From: a virus
Direction: 5' to 3' (one strand)
Virus record (IMG/VR): IMGVR_UViG_3300018411_000031
Span: 1-47,699 of that record
Length of the DNA: 47,699 nucleotides
Position 1 is the first letter of the stretch. Each line of letters begins with the position of its first letter. Of this stretch, positions 23,413 to 30,271 are shown piece after piece. The notes below the pieces were generated by a model that was given only the letters and a program-made list of their open reading frames with translations, did not search any database and was not told where the DNA came from. Both the position numbers and the translations under genes were made by a program.

Positions 23413-23688
23413 CTATGGCCAATAGGGATCGATTAACCATTCGATGATGGGCTTCTTTGAATGAATATCAATTGCGGCCAAATCTGTAATGTCGATAGTG
23501 TGTTTATCTCGAGCGCTTCCAAGCCAAATGGAAACCAAGATATTCAGGATGACGACTTCGCCCGATGATAGTTTCCCTATAGCCGCCTCGACTTGATCAA
23601 TATCAAGCTCTTCCTTTTCGGTGTTCCAGTGGTGGGCGAGCGTCGGGTAGTGACTGAGTAGTTTGAAGAATTTCTGTTTGCTGTTCAT
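23413..23688 (-). CDS. Small hypothetical phage protein
   Basis: A 91-aa acidic protein from ATG 23688 (MNSKQKFFKLLSHYP). A helix-rich layout (VEAAIGKLSSGEVVILNILVSIWLG) ends in IEWLIDPYWP. It resembles small phage proteins of unknown function whose C-terminal half carries a SSGEVVILNI-type helix. It is the last gene of the RadC block and is coupled to the preceding 56-aa gene by ATGA. Confidence 0.7.
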   Translation of the reverse strand: MNSKQKFFKLLSHYPTLAHHWNTEKEELDIDQVEAAIGKLSSGEVVILNILVSIWLGSARDKHTIDITDLAAIDIHSKKPIIEWLIDPYWP

Positions 23689-23855
23689 TGTGACAAGTTC
23701 TGTTTGATGATTTTTTGAGCGTCTTTTAAGCGTTGGAGTCTGCCGGCAGTGTTCATGCGTCCTGCTGGGAGCGGAAATATCCGGTTGCGATACTTGCGTG
23801 CAATGATCGCATACAAAGCTGTGTCCTGGACTCGGGTTGGGATCGGGTGGATCAT
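23685..23855 (-). CDS. 56-aa small protein with strong RBS
   Basis: A short gene, MIHPIPTRVQDTALYAIIARK... ending IIKQNLSQ, preceded by AAGGAGGTGCAGC, a near-ideal Shine-Dalgarno. Its ATG overlaps the upstream stop (ATGA), and its TGA overlaps the next ATG. It is basic (RKYRNRIFPLPAGRM) and probably helical at the C terminus. No family is recognised, but the translation signals leave little doubt that it is expressed. Confidence 0.82.
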   Translation of the reverse strand: MIHPIPTRVQDTALYAIIARKYRNRIFPLPAGRMNTAGRLQRLKDAQKIIKQNLSQ

Positions 23856-24073
23856 GCTGCACCTCCTTCCATGCGACGAGCTCGCTCTGTTTTGATCTCT
23901 CCTGAACGCTTGCCGTCGACTTCTAGGATGGCGCCATAGAGGTCTTTCTGATCAGCCTCCGGTATTTCATTGATGAGCTGGGCGGCTTTTGTTTTCCAGC
24001 CAGTAGTGTCTTCGAGTTGTTTGCTCAACGTGCAGTCGCCTGCGAAGTTGAAGAATTTGATATGTATTTTCAT
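23852..24073 (-). CDS. Small hypothetical protein
   Basis: A 73-aa protein (MKIHIKFFNFAGDCTLSKQL...) with a beta-strand start and a helical, charged C terminus (IKTERARRMEGGAA). It follows RadC by 25 bp and is coupled downstream to the 56-aa gene. No family is recognised. Confidence 0.65.
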   Translation of the reverse strand: MKIHIKFFNFAGDCTLSKQLEDTTGWKTKAAQLINEIPEADQKDLYGAILEVDGKRSGEIKTERARRMEGGAA

Positions 24074-24098
24074 GTGTGTTTTGGTCTCCGGTTGGTGT

Positions 24099-24935
24099 TT
24101 AAACTAATCCAGCGTTGTTAAAGCTGTAGAATCCGATGGAAAGAGGGTCGCGGCTTCTCTCGCCAATGACTATGTGGTCGAGGAAATCGATTCCGATAGA
24201 CTTAGACGCCTCCACTAGCGTCTTTGTTACTTGAATGTCTGCCCGGGACGGTGCTGGATCCCCGGAAGGATGATTGTGAACTACCACAATCGCGGTGGCG
24301 CTCGTTTGGATCGCTGGTCGATAGACTTCCCTTGGATGAACAAGCGTTGATGTGGCTGTCCCGCTGGTGATCTCAACTCGACGAATCAATCTGTTTTTCC
24401 GGTCGAGGCAAAACACCCAGAACTTTTCGACTTCAAGGCATCGAGTGATAGGCATAAGGTTGCGGTGAAACTTTTCCGCTCTGTCAAAATGTATTTGATA
24501 GGTTTCCGAGTCGTTCGCTCGTTGATGTATTTGAAACACGGATGCTAAGCGTACTGCTTCCCGCGTCGAAACTTCGATTGATGAGGTGATTTGATCGACG
24601 GTCCATCTAGCCAATCCCATGAAGTTCCCGGCCATGTCTAAAAGCTTGTCAGCTTTATCTACGTCAATGAATAAAGTGAGGATTTCCCGGTCGCTCAGTG
24701 CGTTTAAACCGTAGTTCACTGCTCTGTCTTCGACGCAGAAGCCATTCAGCCCCATCGCTCCGTCAATCATACGTGTGTCCCGGTTTAGCATTTGCGTCTG
24801 CTTTGTCAGACAATCGCTTGAACGTCGGTCTAGCTCGCGTTTGAGTGCCTTCTCTGGGTCTTCCATGTTGGCGGAAGTCAGGGCGAACTCTTCGCTGTCT
24901 AGAAGGTCGTGCTGTTTGTAATAGCATTCAGACAT
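24099..24935 (-). CDS. radC: RadC-family JAB1/MPN domain protein
   Basis: A 278-aa RadC-like protein. Residues about 60-140 form a UPF0758-like N-terminal helical region. The C-terminal JAB/MPN metalloprotease-fold domain has VVVHNHPSGDPAPSRADI with His220, His222 and Asp233 as metal ligands, and HIVIGE near the end. RadC homologues are common on phages and mobile elements; despite the name, a role in DNA repair is not established. The start shares a base with the previous stop (TAATG). Confidence 0.92.
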   Translation of the reverse strand: MSECYYKQHDLLDSEEFALTSANMEDPEKALKRELDRRSSDCLTKQTQMLNRDTRMIDGAMGLNGFCVEDRAVNYGLNALSDREILTLFIDVDKADKLLDMAGNFMGLARWTVDQITSSIEVSTREAVRLASVFQIHQRANDSETYQIHFDRAEKFHRNLMPITRCLEVEKFWVFCLDRKNRLIRRVEITSGTATSTLVHPREVYRPAIQTSATAIVVVHNHPSGDPAPSRADIQVTKTLVEASKSIGIDFLDHIVIGERSRDPLSIGFYSFNNAGLV

Positions 24936-25363
24936 TACTCTGCCCTCCCTTCGGCCTTGGCGATGGCGGCGCGGGCTTTGTGATAGACGTAGCTAACTTT
25001 GCTGTTTCCCTTCTGTAGTTCTGGATGATTAGAAAATTGATGTTCAATATCCTTCAATATCTCCAGTAAATCAGGTGCCGCAGCAATTAAGCATGCATTT
25101 GCCTTTTTCTTTGGCGAATGTCTTTTAGACTCAACATCTCCTAGTCCTGCCACTGGCAAACTCCCATCTCCCCCCATTACTCGGAAGCAGTTGTCATTAT
25201 ATTCCTGAACGTGCCATGGGCCCGGGGTGTGACTTACTTGGTCGCACACAAGACTTCCGTCCGGCTGGGCAACAAATTCCCGTCCGGTTTCGTCTTCGTA
25301 GACTTCGACGCCTAAGACGTCGCGTATTAGCTTCAGCTTTCCTTGTGGTTTAATCGATTTCAT
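24935..25363 (-). CDS. Conserved phage protein (HTPGPW / NACLIAAAPDLLE type)
   Basis: A 142-aa protein with a pattern shared by many phage hypotheticals: SHTPGPWHVQEYNDNCFRVM, then NACLIAAAPDLLEILKDIEH, and the ending ARAAIAKAEGRAE. The N-terminal 45 residues carry a separate small beta region. It is the first gene after the palindromic promoter. Function is unknown. Confidence 0.85.
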   Translation of the reverse strand: MKSIKPQGKLKLIRDVLGVEVYEDETGREFVAQPDGSLVCDQVSHTPGPWHVQEYNDNCFRVMGGDGSLPVAGLGDVESKRHSPKKKANACLIAAAPDLLEILKDIEHQFSNHPELQKGNSKVSYVYHKARAAIAKAEGRAE

Positions 25364-25410
25364 TGGTTTGGTCTCCGGTATAGCGGGCGGAATTGCCTGC
25401 CATGGTCTTA

Positions 25411-25439
25411 ATCAATACGGCAATGCCGTATAATGTCAA
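25411..25439 (-). promoter_or_regulatory. Promoter with perfect palindromic operator for the RadC block
   Basis: On the minus strand a consensus -35 TTGACA (25434-25439) is followed at 16 bp by TATTGA (25412-25417). Between them lies the perfect 17-bp palindrome ATACGGCATTGCCGTAT (25415-25431), centred on the promoter as an operator should be. The XRE regulator encoded just upstream (25484-25708) is the obvious candidate ligand. The promoter would drive the leftward genes from 25363. Confidence 0.7.
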
Positions 25440-25450
25440 GTCATGATTGC

Positions 25451-25482
25451 AAAAAAAATCCCCGACGTGAATCAGGGACTGG
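25451..25482 (-). terminator. Rho-independent terminator after the XRE gene
   Basis: Two bases past the XRE stop, the minus strand reads a stem based on TCCCTGA and TCGGGGA (with one bulged base) followed by eight T residues. This is a good intrinsic terminator separating the two-gene regulatory unit from the downstream promoter. Confidence 0.78.
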
Positions 25483-25483
25483 T

Positions 25484-25708
25484 TTATTTTGAGACTAGCT
25501 CAATCATCTTGAGCGTGGGGCCGCGTGGCGTTCGTCGTTCCTGCTCCCAGTCCTCAACGGTCCGGGCGCTGGCTCCAATCTGCTCGCCAAACTGTGCGGT
25601 ATTCAAATCGCGCTCTTTCCTGATGCGCTTGATTGTCTCCGAAATGCTCAGGCGTTCGCCTCCGGCAGTCAAAAAGGTTGGGGGAGTGGTCTGTGTGTCC
25701 AGTTTCAT
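25484..25708 (-). CDS. XRE-family HTH regulator (antitoxin-like)
   Basis: A 74-aa HTH protein: SISETIKRIRKERDLNTAQF then GEQIGASARTVEDWEQERRT is a good XRE helix-turn-helix, of the subtype with a WE.GRR.P end that is common in MqsA/HigA-type antitoxins. ATG 25708 overlaps the upstream stop (ATGA). It is flanked by the unknown 173-aa gene and the terminator and palindromic promoter, which suggests it represses the following operon or forms a TA-like pair with its neighbour; both are inference. Confidence 0.85.
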   Translation of the reverse strand: MKLDTQTTPPTFLTAGGERLSISETIKRIRKERDLNTAQFGEQIGASARTVEDWEQERRTPRGPTLKMIELVSK

Positions 25709-26226
25709 AGTTCAATGTCCTCCATGCAGTCCAGCTCGGTGGACTCCGGTTTGTTTTTGGCAATCCATTTGTCCAGCCAATCGCGCAGGAGAATTGCATC
25801 GCCAAGGCTTTCGGGGACGAAATACCCGCGTTTATTGGTCCGGGCCCGGTCAATCATGATGCATTCCGGGTACAGTTCCAGCTGTCGATTGAGCGTCGAG
25901 CCTGCGAAACCGGACAGCCGAACCCCTGAAAGTGGTGATCCTCTCAGCATGTTCTTTGTCTGCTTTCGCTTTAACTTGCTCATCGCGCTCTCGTTGTTGA
26001 CTGCGTAGCGCTCTGTGTCGTGCTGTTGCCGGTCATATTCCGCCAGGATGTGACCGGACGATCCTTTGGCCGTCCGAAACCCCATCGATTCCAGTCGTTC
26101 AAACTCTTCCTGCACGTCCCCCAAGATCAATTTACGGTCCGCTTCTGACTCTGCAATCTGTATCCGGTCCGGTGGACCCGGTTCGAGTAGCGAAATTATT
26201 TCTGATAGTTTGATGTACGGTTTCAC
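25705..26226 (-). CDS. Hypothetical protein paired with the XRE regulator
   Basis: A 173-aa protein starting at GTG 26226 (MKPYIKLSEIISLLE), immediately preceded by GAAGGG. It is charged and mostly helical (RKLILGDVQEEFERLESMGF), with PECIMIDRARTNKRGYFVPE in the second half. No family is recognised, and no toxin signature can be named. Co-transcription with an antitoxin-like XRE protein and the position next to the 26.2-26.7 kb control region suggest a regulatory or TA-like function. Confidence 0.65.
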   Translation of the reverse strand: MKPYIKLSEIISLLEPGPPDRIQIAESEADRKLILGDVQEEFERLESMGFRTAKGSSGHILAEYDRQQHDTERYAVNNESAMSKLKRKQTKNMLRGSPLSGVRLSGFAGSTLNRQLELYPECIMIDRARTNKRGYFVPESLGDAILLRDWLDKWIAKNKPESTELDCMEDIEL

Positions 26227-26667
26227 CCCTTCAAAGGTAAGCTAAGTTTTATCCCTGTCAATCCTTAAATTGCACCGCTTAGTTACACTAAAGTGTAAAG
26301 GTGCGCAGTGTTTCAAATTGTTCAAAATACTATTTTGGTAAATTCTAACTTTGTACCAACAATGTAGCGTGAAGGTGCTTTGCAAAACCCCTATGGAAAG
26401 TATATTTTTCCATGTAGGGGTGTTTTGCAAAGCTATACCTTCTTACGCTTCATTCAATTGCCGACATTTTGCAATGCTCCAAATGGTTGCAGCAAAGTGC
26501 AAAGATAGACGGAGGGAGAGAGAGGGCAAAAAATGGAATATAAAACCGTTAGACAACTCAGAGGACAGAAAAAACTTTTAATCTTGATTTAACACCTGAT
26601 TTTCCAGTAAAAGACCTTCATATCGGACAGGCGATCAGGTCGCTCCGAATTGGGTGGGGAATCGTGG
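26227..26667. promoter_or_regulatory. Main intergenic control region between early and late genes
   Basis: This 441-bp AT-rich gap separates the divergent leftward regulatory genes and rightward late operon. It contains the large inverted repeat described separately and several TTTGCAAA-like copies, including CTTTGCAAAAC at 26379-26389, TTTTGCAAAGC at 26423-26433, TTGCAATGC at 26469-26477 and GTGCAAAG at about 26498-26505. Short reading frames here have no RBS. A 19-codon frame at 26533 follows a purine-rich stretch but is not called. Confidence 0.6.
26361..26454. repeat. Large imperfect inverted repeat (about 40-bp arms)
   Basis: The arms 26361-26399 and 26406-26454 are near-perfect reverse complements around a 6-nt loop. 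The left arm reads AATGTAGCGT, GAAGGT, GCTTTGCAAAA, CCCCTA, TGGAAA; the right arm has the same blocks with only small 2-3-bp additions between them. The resulting stem would be very stable for an otherwise AT-rich gap. It could be an operator pair, a replication or packaging signal, or a relic element. Confidence 0.75.
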
Positions 26668-27045
26668 ATGAATACCGGACAGAAACAGATCATAATTACC
26701 GAGGACATCGTCGAGGAAGCTCAGGATGTGCTAAAAGAAGCGCTCCGGGCGAAGAAACGAGTCCGAAAGGGTGACGGAAAGTATGAAGATGTCCCGGACA
26801 ACAAGGCTCGCATCGAAGCCGCGACACTGATCTTTGCTTACAAGTTCGGCCGTCCGGTGTCCCGGAATGAGAATTTAAACCGCACTGTGCCAGCTAAACC
26901 GGGCGAAGGTCAGGGAGATGTGCCTGCAGAGGTCGTCAGGCGCATGGTAGCCGGCGGAGTGGACGTCAATCAGATGCTCAAGGAGGTCGAGATGGAAGAG
27001 TCCGGAGGTAGTTTGAAGGATATGGGCGAAGTTGTTGATATATAA
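26668..27045 (+). CDS. Putative small terminase subunit
   Basis: A 125-aa protein from ATG 26668 with GGGGA 8 bp before it. It is charged and helical (ITEDIVEEAQDVLKEALRAK, EAATLIFAYKFGRPVSRNEN) and ends in acidic MEESGGSLKDMGEVVDI. Position, size and strand immediately before the TerL region fit a small terminase (TerS), which recognises the packaging site and recruits TerL. There is no diagnostic sequence motif, so the call rests on context. Confidence 0.6.
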   Translation: MNTGQKQIIITEDIVEEAQDVLKEALRAKKRVRKGDGKYEDVPDNKARIEAATLIFAYKFGRPVSRNENLNRTVPAKPGEGQGDVPAEVVRRMVAGGVDVNQMLKEVEMEESGGSLKDMGEVVDI

Positions 27046-27069
27046 TGAATTACGTAATCGAAAGACCTA

Positions 27070-27094
27070 AACAGTTGATTTGCTATCAACTGTT
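27070..27094. repeat. Perfect 10-bp inverted repeat
   Basis: AACAGTTGAT-TTGCT-ATCAACTGTT forms a perfect hairpin about 25 bp after the small terminase stop. It is not followed by T residues on the plus strand, so it is more likely an operator, RNA-processing site or weak terminator than a strong one. An AT-rich stretch (AAATATATCGC) follows. Confidence 0.65.
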
Positions 27095-27145
27095 AAATAT
27101 ATCGCAAGATACTGATAATCATTGATATAAGTAAGGATCAGGAAA

Positions 27146-27508
27146 ATGAATAACCTCACTTTAACACCTTGCGCGATCCACATGGCGATGATTGCTGTGG
27201 CCAAGAGAATGATTGGATCAATGAAAAGAAGCAAGAGTGCCCGGAGTGATGGTCGTGCGTACCTGGTATGTCATTGCTTGCCGGTGGTGGGTACCCCCCC
27301 CATGGCCCCTACCCCCGCAATTGTGGAGAAGATTATTTCAGTCCATCCTAAGAAGAGAGTAGGGGTGTCTTACCTTTCTCCTTCCTCTTCCTCTGTTCAC
27401 TACTTTGTCCGGGAATCGACAGAATATTCCCAGAATTATGACCCTACCCCCGCAAAGACACTGTCGTCATCAAACCGATTGGTTCAGGAAGAGCCTCAAG
27501 AAAAATGA
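27146..27508 (+). CDS. Possible small gene coupled to TerL
   Basis: A 120-aa frame with AAGGA 8 bp before its ATG and an ATGA overlap with the TerL start. The protein (MNNLTLTPCAIHMAMIAVAK...) is basic, Ser/Pro-rich and low in order-promoting residues after position 35. The good translational context argues for expression; the composition argues against. No family is recognised. Confidence 0.45.
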   Translation: MNNLTLTPCAIHMAMIAVAKRMIGSMKRSKSARSDGRAYLVCHCLPVVGTPPMAPTPAIVEKIISVHPKKRVGVSYLSPSSSSVHYFVRESTEYSQNYDPTPAKTLSSSNRLVQEEPQEK

Positions 27509-29394
27509 GTGTAAATCGAAAGGCGGAAGCAGAGGCATATTTGTTACGTGCTGCGAAAGAGTTGCCACGTAAGAATGTGAAAGCGCATTTCTCATCGCAT
27601 GCGGTGATTCGTTTGGAAGACGGTACAAAGGTGCATGGTCCGAAGCCGAACATTTTGCAAAATCGTGTGTTTGAGCATTACGAGTTATGTCAGAAAGAAA
27701 ACCGTGGCTGTATGATCATCATTTTGAAGCCTCGTCGAAAGGGAGCGTCAACGGGGAGTCAGGATGTGATGTATTGTCATGCCCAGCGTCACAAGGGTGT
27801 GAATGGTACGATCATGGCGGACAAGGACGGAACGAGTGATGAGATTTACGAGATATTCCGGACGATAGCGGAGGAAGACACCTTTGAGTGGCATCCTGAC
27901 GAAGAGTATTCTGCGTTACCTGCGCGTGGAAAGCCGGGAAACACGGATGAGGATATTGAGTTGCCTTGTGGCTCGAAGTACGGGAAGGAGACAGCGGGAA
28001 GTTCGAATGCTGGTCGTGGTGGTACACGTCAGTATTTGAATTTGACTGAGTGTGCTTGGTACACTGGGAAGGAGAAGGATCCGACGCTTGCGCTTTTGCC
28101 GTCGTGTGAAGTTGCGATGCGTCAGGACACGAATCGTGGAGTGATCATTGCGGATTCGACCCCGAACGGTCCGAAGGGGTGGTTTTACAAGACGTGCATG
28201 TTGGCGAAGAAGGGCCAAGGCGATTGGAAATTGATTTTTGCGGCGTGGTATGAGTTTGAGAACTCGGTTCGGATGTTTTCGAGTCATGAGGAGCGTCAGG
28301 CGTTCATTGATTCGATTGATGATCCAGAAAACGCGTGGCTTGAGGAGCGTCGAGAGTTGCGGTTGTACGGGGGTGGTGAGCACAATTTCGAGAAGATCAC
28401 GCCCGAGCATTTGTATTGGAGGCGTCAGACGATCTTTACTTTTTGTGATGGAAGCGTGACGAAGTTTCGTCAGGAGTATCCGAGTGACCCGGATGAGTGT
28501 TTTCAGGCATCGGCGGAGAAGCGCTTCAATGAATTCCACACGAAGCGTTGCCGGGATATGATGCCATCGAATTTGCCGACGCGGTATTCGATGAATTACA
28601 TGGAGGCTGACCGCATGGTTTCGGTGTATCCGGATCCGAAAGGAGAGGTGTTGGTTTACGAGCAACCGAAATACGGGTGCAAGTATTTGGCGAGTGGCGA
28701 CTTTTGTACTGGGGCAGATCAGCAGGTAGGTGGTCGAGAAAGTGACCCGGACTGGCATTCGTTGAAAATATGGCGCGATGGATATTTCGACCCATCGTCT
28801 CGACGATGGGTGAATGCGAAGATGGTGTGTTCATATCGGAGTCGAGTGGATATTGACCTTGCTGCGCATCAATTGGCCGCGATGTCACAGTATTACGGTC
28901 GATGTTTTGTGCTGACTGAGGTGAACAACTGCGGACTTGAGCCGACTCACATACTTCGAGACCTTGGATTTTCGCTTTATGAGCGTACTGGCCGAGACCC
29001 GACGACGAATCAGAAGAAGCAGGCCTTGGGCTGGAATACGAATGAGGTGACCCGAAAGACGATCGTCGATCATTTTGCAAAGCTTTGGCGCGAGGGTAAG
29101 CTCGACACTTTTGACAAAACGGACTTGGAGGAAATCGACAACTTTGTGACGAACAAGGCAGGTCGCCCGGAGGCACTTGAGGGCAAGCATGACGACACGG
29201 TTTTGAGCAACTGCATGAATGTCTTCAACTTGTCGACGATGGGGACGATTTATCGAGGTCCGAAGCGCAAGGGCTATACGCTTGAGCAGCTGATGAGTGA
29301 TCCGACGCTGATGGTCCCCGATGGCTACCGGCGCGGAGGTCTTGGCGACAACATGAAGCGGTCTCGAAAGGGCCGGCTTCGCTATCGTCGTTGA
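27505..29394 (+). CDS. terL: Terminase large subunit
   Basis: A 629-aa packaging ATPase-nuclease. The ATPase has an LKPRRKGAST Walker A-like box (74-83), a Walker B-like YLNLTECAWY (177-186, Glu182) and coupling motif DSTPNG (217-222). The RNase H-like nuclease contains GDFCTGADQQ (Asp399), TEVNNCG (Glu472) and GKHDDTV (Asp563/564). This is a complete TerL, longer than many relatives. It cuts and pumps the phage DNA into proheads through the portal. The giant gene separates it from the portal gene. Confidence 0.93.
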   Translation: MSVNRKAEAEAYLLRAAKELPRKNVKAHFSSHAVIRLEDGTKVHGPKPNILQNRVFEHYELCQKENRGCMIIILKPRRKGASTGSQDVMYCHAQRHKGVNGTIMADKDGTSDEIYEIFRTIAEEDTFEWHPDEEYSALPARGKPGNTDEDIELPCGSKYGKETAGSSNAGRGGTRQYLNLTECAWYTGKEKDPTLALLPSCEVAMRQDTNRGVIIADSTPNGPKGWFYKTCMLAKKGQGDWKLIFAAWYEFENSVRMFSSHEERQAFIDSIDDPENAWLEERRELRLYGGGEHNFEKITPEHLYWRRQTIFTFCDGSVTKFRQEYPSDPDECFQASAEKRFNEFHTKRCRDMMPSNLPTRYSMNYMEADRMVSVYPDPKGEVLVYEQPKYGCKYLASGDFCTGADQQVGGRESDPDWHSLKIWRDGYFDPSSRRWVNAKMVCSYRSRVDIDLAAHQLAAMSQYYGRCFVLTEVNNCGLEPTHILRDLGFSLYERTGRDPTTNQKKQALGWNTNEVTRKTIVDHFAKLWREGKLDTFDKTDLEEIDNFVTNKAGRPEALEGKHDDTVLSNCMNVFNLSTMGTIYRGPKRKGYTLEQLMSDPTLMVPDGYRRGGLGDNMKRSRKGRLRYRR

Positions 29395-29395
29395 T

Positions 29396-29436
29396 AAATG
29401 CAACCTATGGATTATGCCCGGATAAGCATGCATTTT
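29396..29436 (+). promoter_or_regulatory. Late upstream element, copy 1 (AAATGCAACCTAT ... GCATTTT)
   Basis: AAATGCAACCTAT at 29396-29408 is followed by GGATAA (29420) and GCATTTT (29430-29436), ending 7 bp before ATG 29444. The same three blocks in the same order recur before the portal gene. AAATGC and GCATTT are complementary, so the element can fold. It may be a late promoter, RNA-processing site or translational control element. Confidence 0.55.
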
Positions 29437-29443
29437 GCGAATC

Positions 29444-30271
29444 ATGGCAAATTACGCTGAGCAGTCTAGCGCACGAAATAAGCGTGCAGGCGGAACAGGA
29501 AGTGCATCCGGAGATTCATCTGCACGCGAAAATCGAATTGGTAATCGTGATCGTGTTCCAGGTGAAAGTCAGACGAGTGCTGACACTCGTAATGCTCAAT
29601 CAAAGACTCAACCGAGTCATCGTGTTCCTTTTTCAGTTCGAGAAGCGCAATGGCGTCGTCAAGGTTATGGCGGGGCCTCCAAGCGCATGGCGCAGTTCCA
29701 AGCGAGTTCGATGGGGCAGTCTATGGGAATGGGTGGGACAGCATCGGATCCATACGGAAAAGCAGAGAGCGGTCAGAAGCCCGATCCACTTCCTTCACCA
29801 GAATCCAATGAAGGTGGAAATACCGAAGCTCAACCACAGAGCGGGGTATTGCGTAAGGCTCTGGGTGCGGTCGCCCGCGGTGCGAGTCAACTAATGGCTC
29901 CATTGCTTCCGGATCCGAATAGCCCCCAAGCGAACTTCATGAATCGGTCGATGTCTGGCGGACCACTTTCGAACAAAGAAATCGCAGATGCGCAGGCCTA
30001 CGCAAAAAGCATGGGCACCACTTTCGATCCTCGTACTGGTTATGATCGGTCAAATTTTATGGGTGAGAAATCTCCCGAATTACCATCGGTCAACATGACA
30101 CCGAAACCGAAGAGTACTCGCGTTCGAACCTTTAGCGATCCTGCCGCTGCAATCGCACAAAATAAGCAGGATCCAGCTGGTCCAAAATTACTTAGCGATG
30201 GGGTTGCGCTCCCAGTGCGCAACAAACCCGAAAAACTGAAAATCCCAAGTCTCCCTGACCTGAATTTCTAA
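29444..30271 (+). CDS. Unknown late protein, Gly/Ser/Pro-rich
   Basis: A 275-aa protein from ATG 29444 (MANYAEQSSARNKRAGGTGS). It is low in hydrophobics and rich in Ser, Gly, Pro, Gln and Lys, hence probably disordered, with a more ordered middle (RKALGAVARGASQLMAPLLP). Its stop overlaps the start of the giant gene (TAATG). Its location between TerL and the giant ejection-type gene suggests a virion or scaffold component, but no family is recognised. Confidence 0.7.
   Translation: MANYAEQSSARNKRAGGTGSASGDSSARENRIGNRDRVPGESQTSADTRNAQSKTQPSHRVPFSVREAQWRRQGYGGASKRMAQFQASSMGQSMGMGGTASDPYGKAESGQKPDPLPSPESNEGGNTEAQPQSGVLRKALGAVARGASQLMAPLLPDPNSPQANFMNRSMSGGPLSNKEIADAQAYAKSMGTTFDPRTGYDRSNFMGEKSPELPSVNMTPKPKSTRVRTFSDPAAAIAQNKQDPAGPKLLSDGVALPVRNKPEKLKIPSLPDLNF

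Noticed and set aside
26242-26581. Short ORFs on both strands inside the 26.2-26.7 kb gap
   Set aside because: They run across the inverted repeat, lack RBSs and have unnatural composition.
27812-29445. Several leftward ORFs of 70-280 codons opposite TerL
   Set aside because: They are antisense shadows over a complete TerL with conserved ATPase and nuclease motifs; their composition is rich in Arg, His and Leu.
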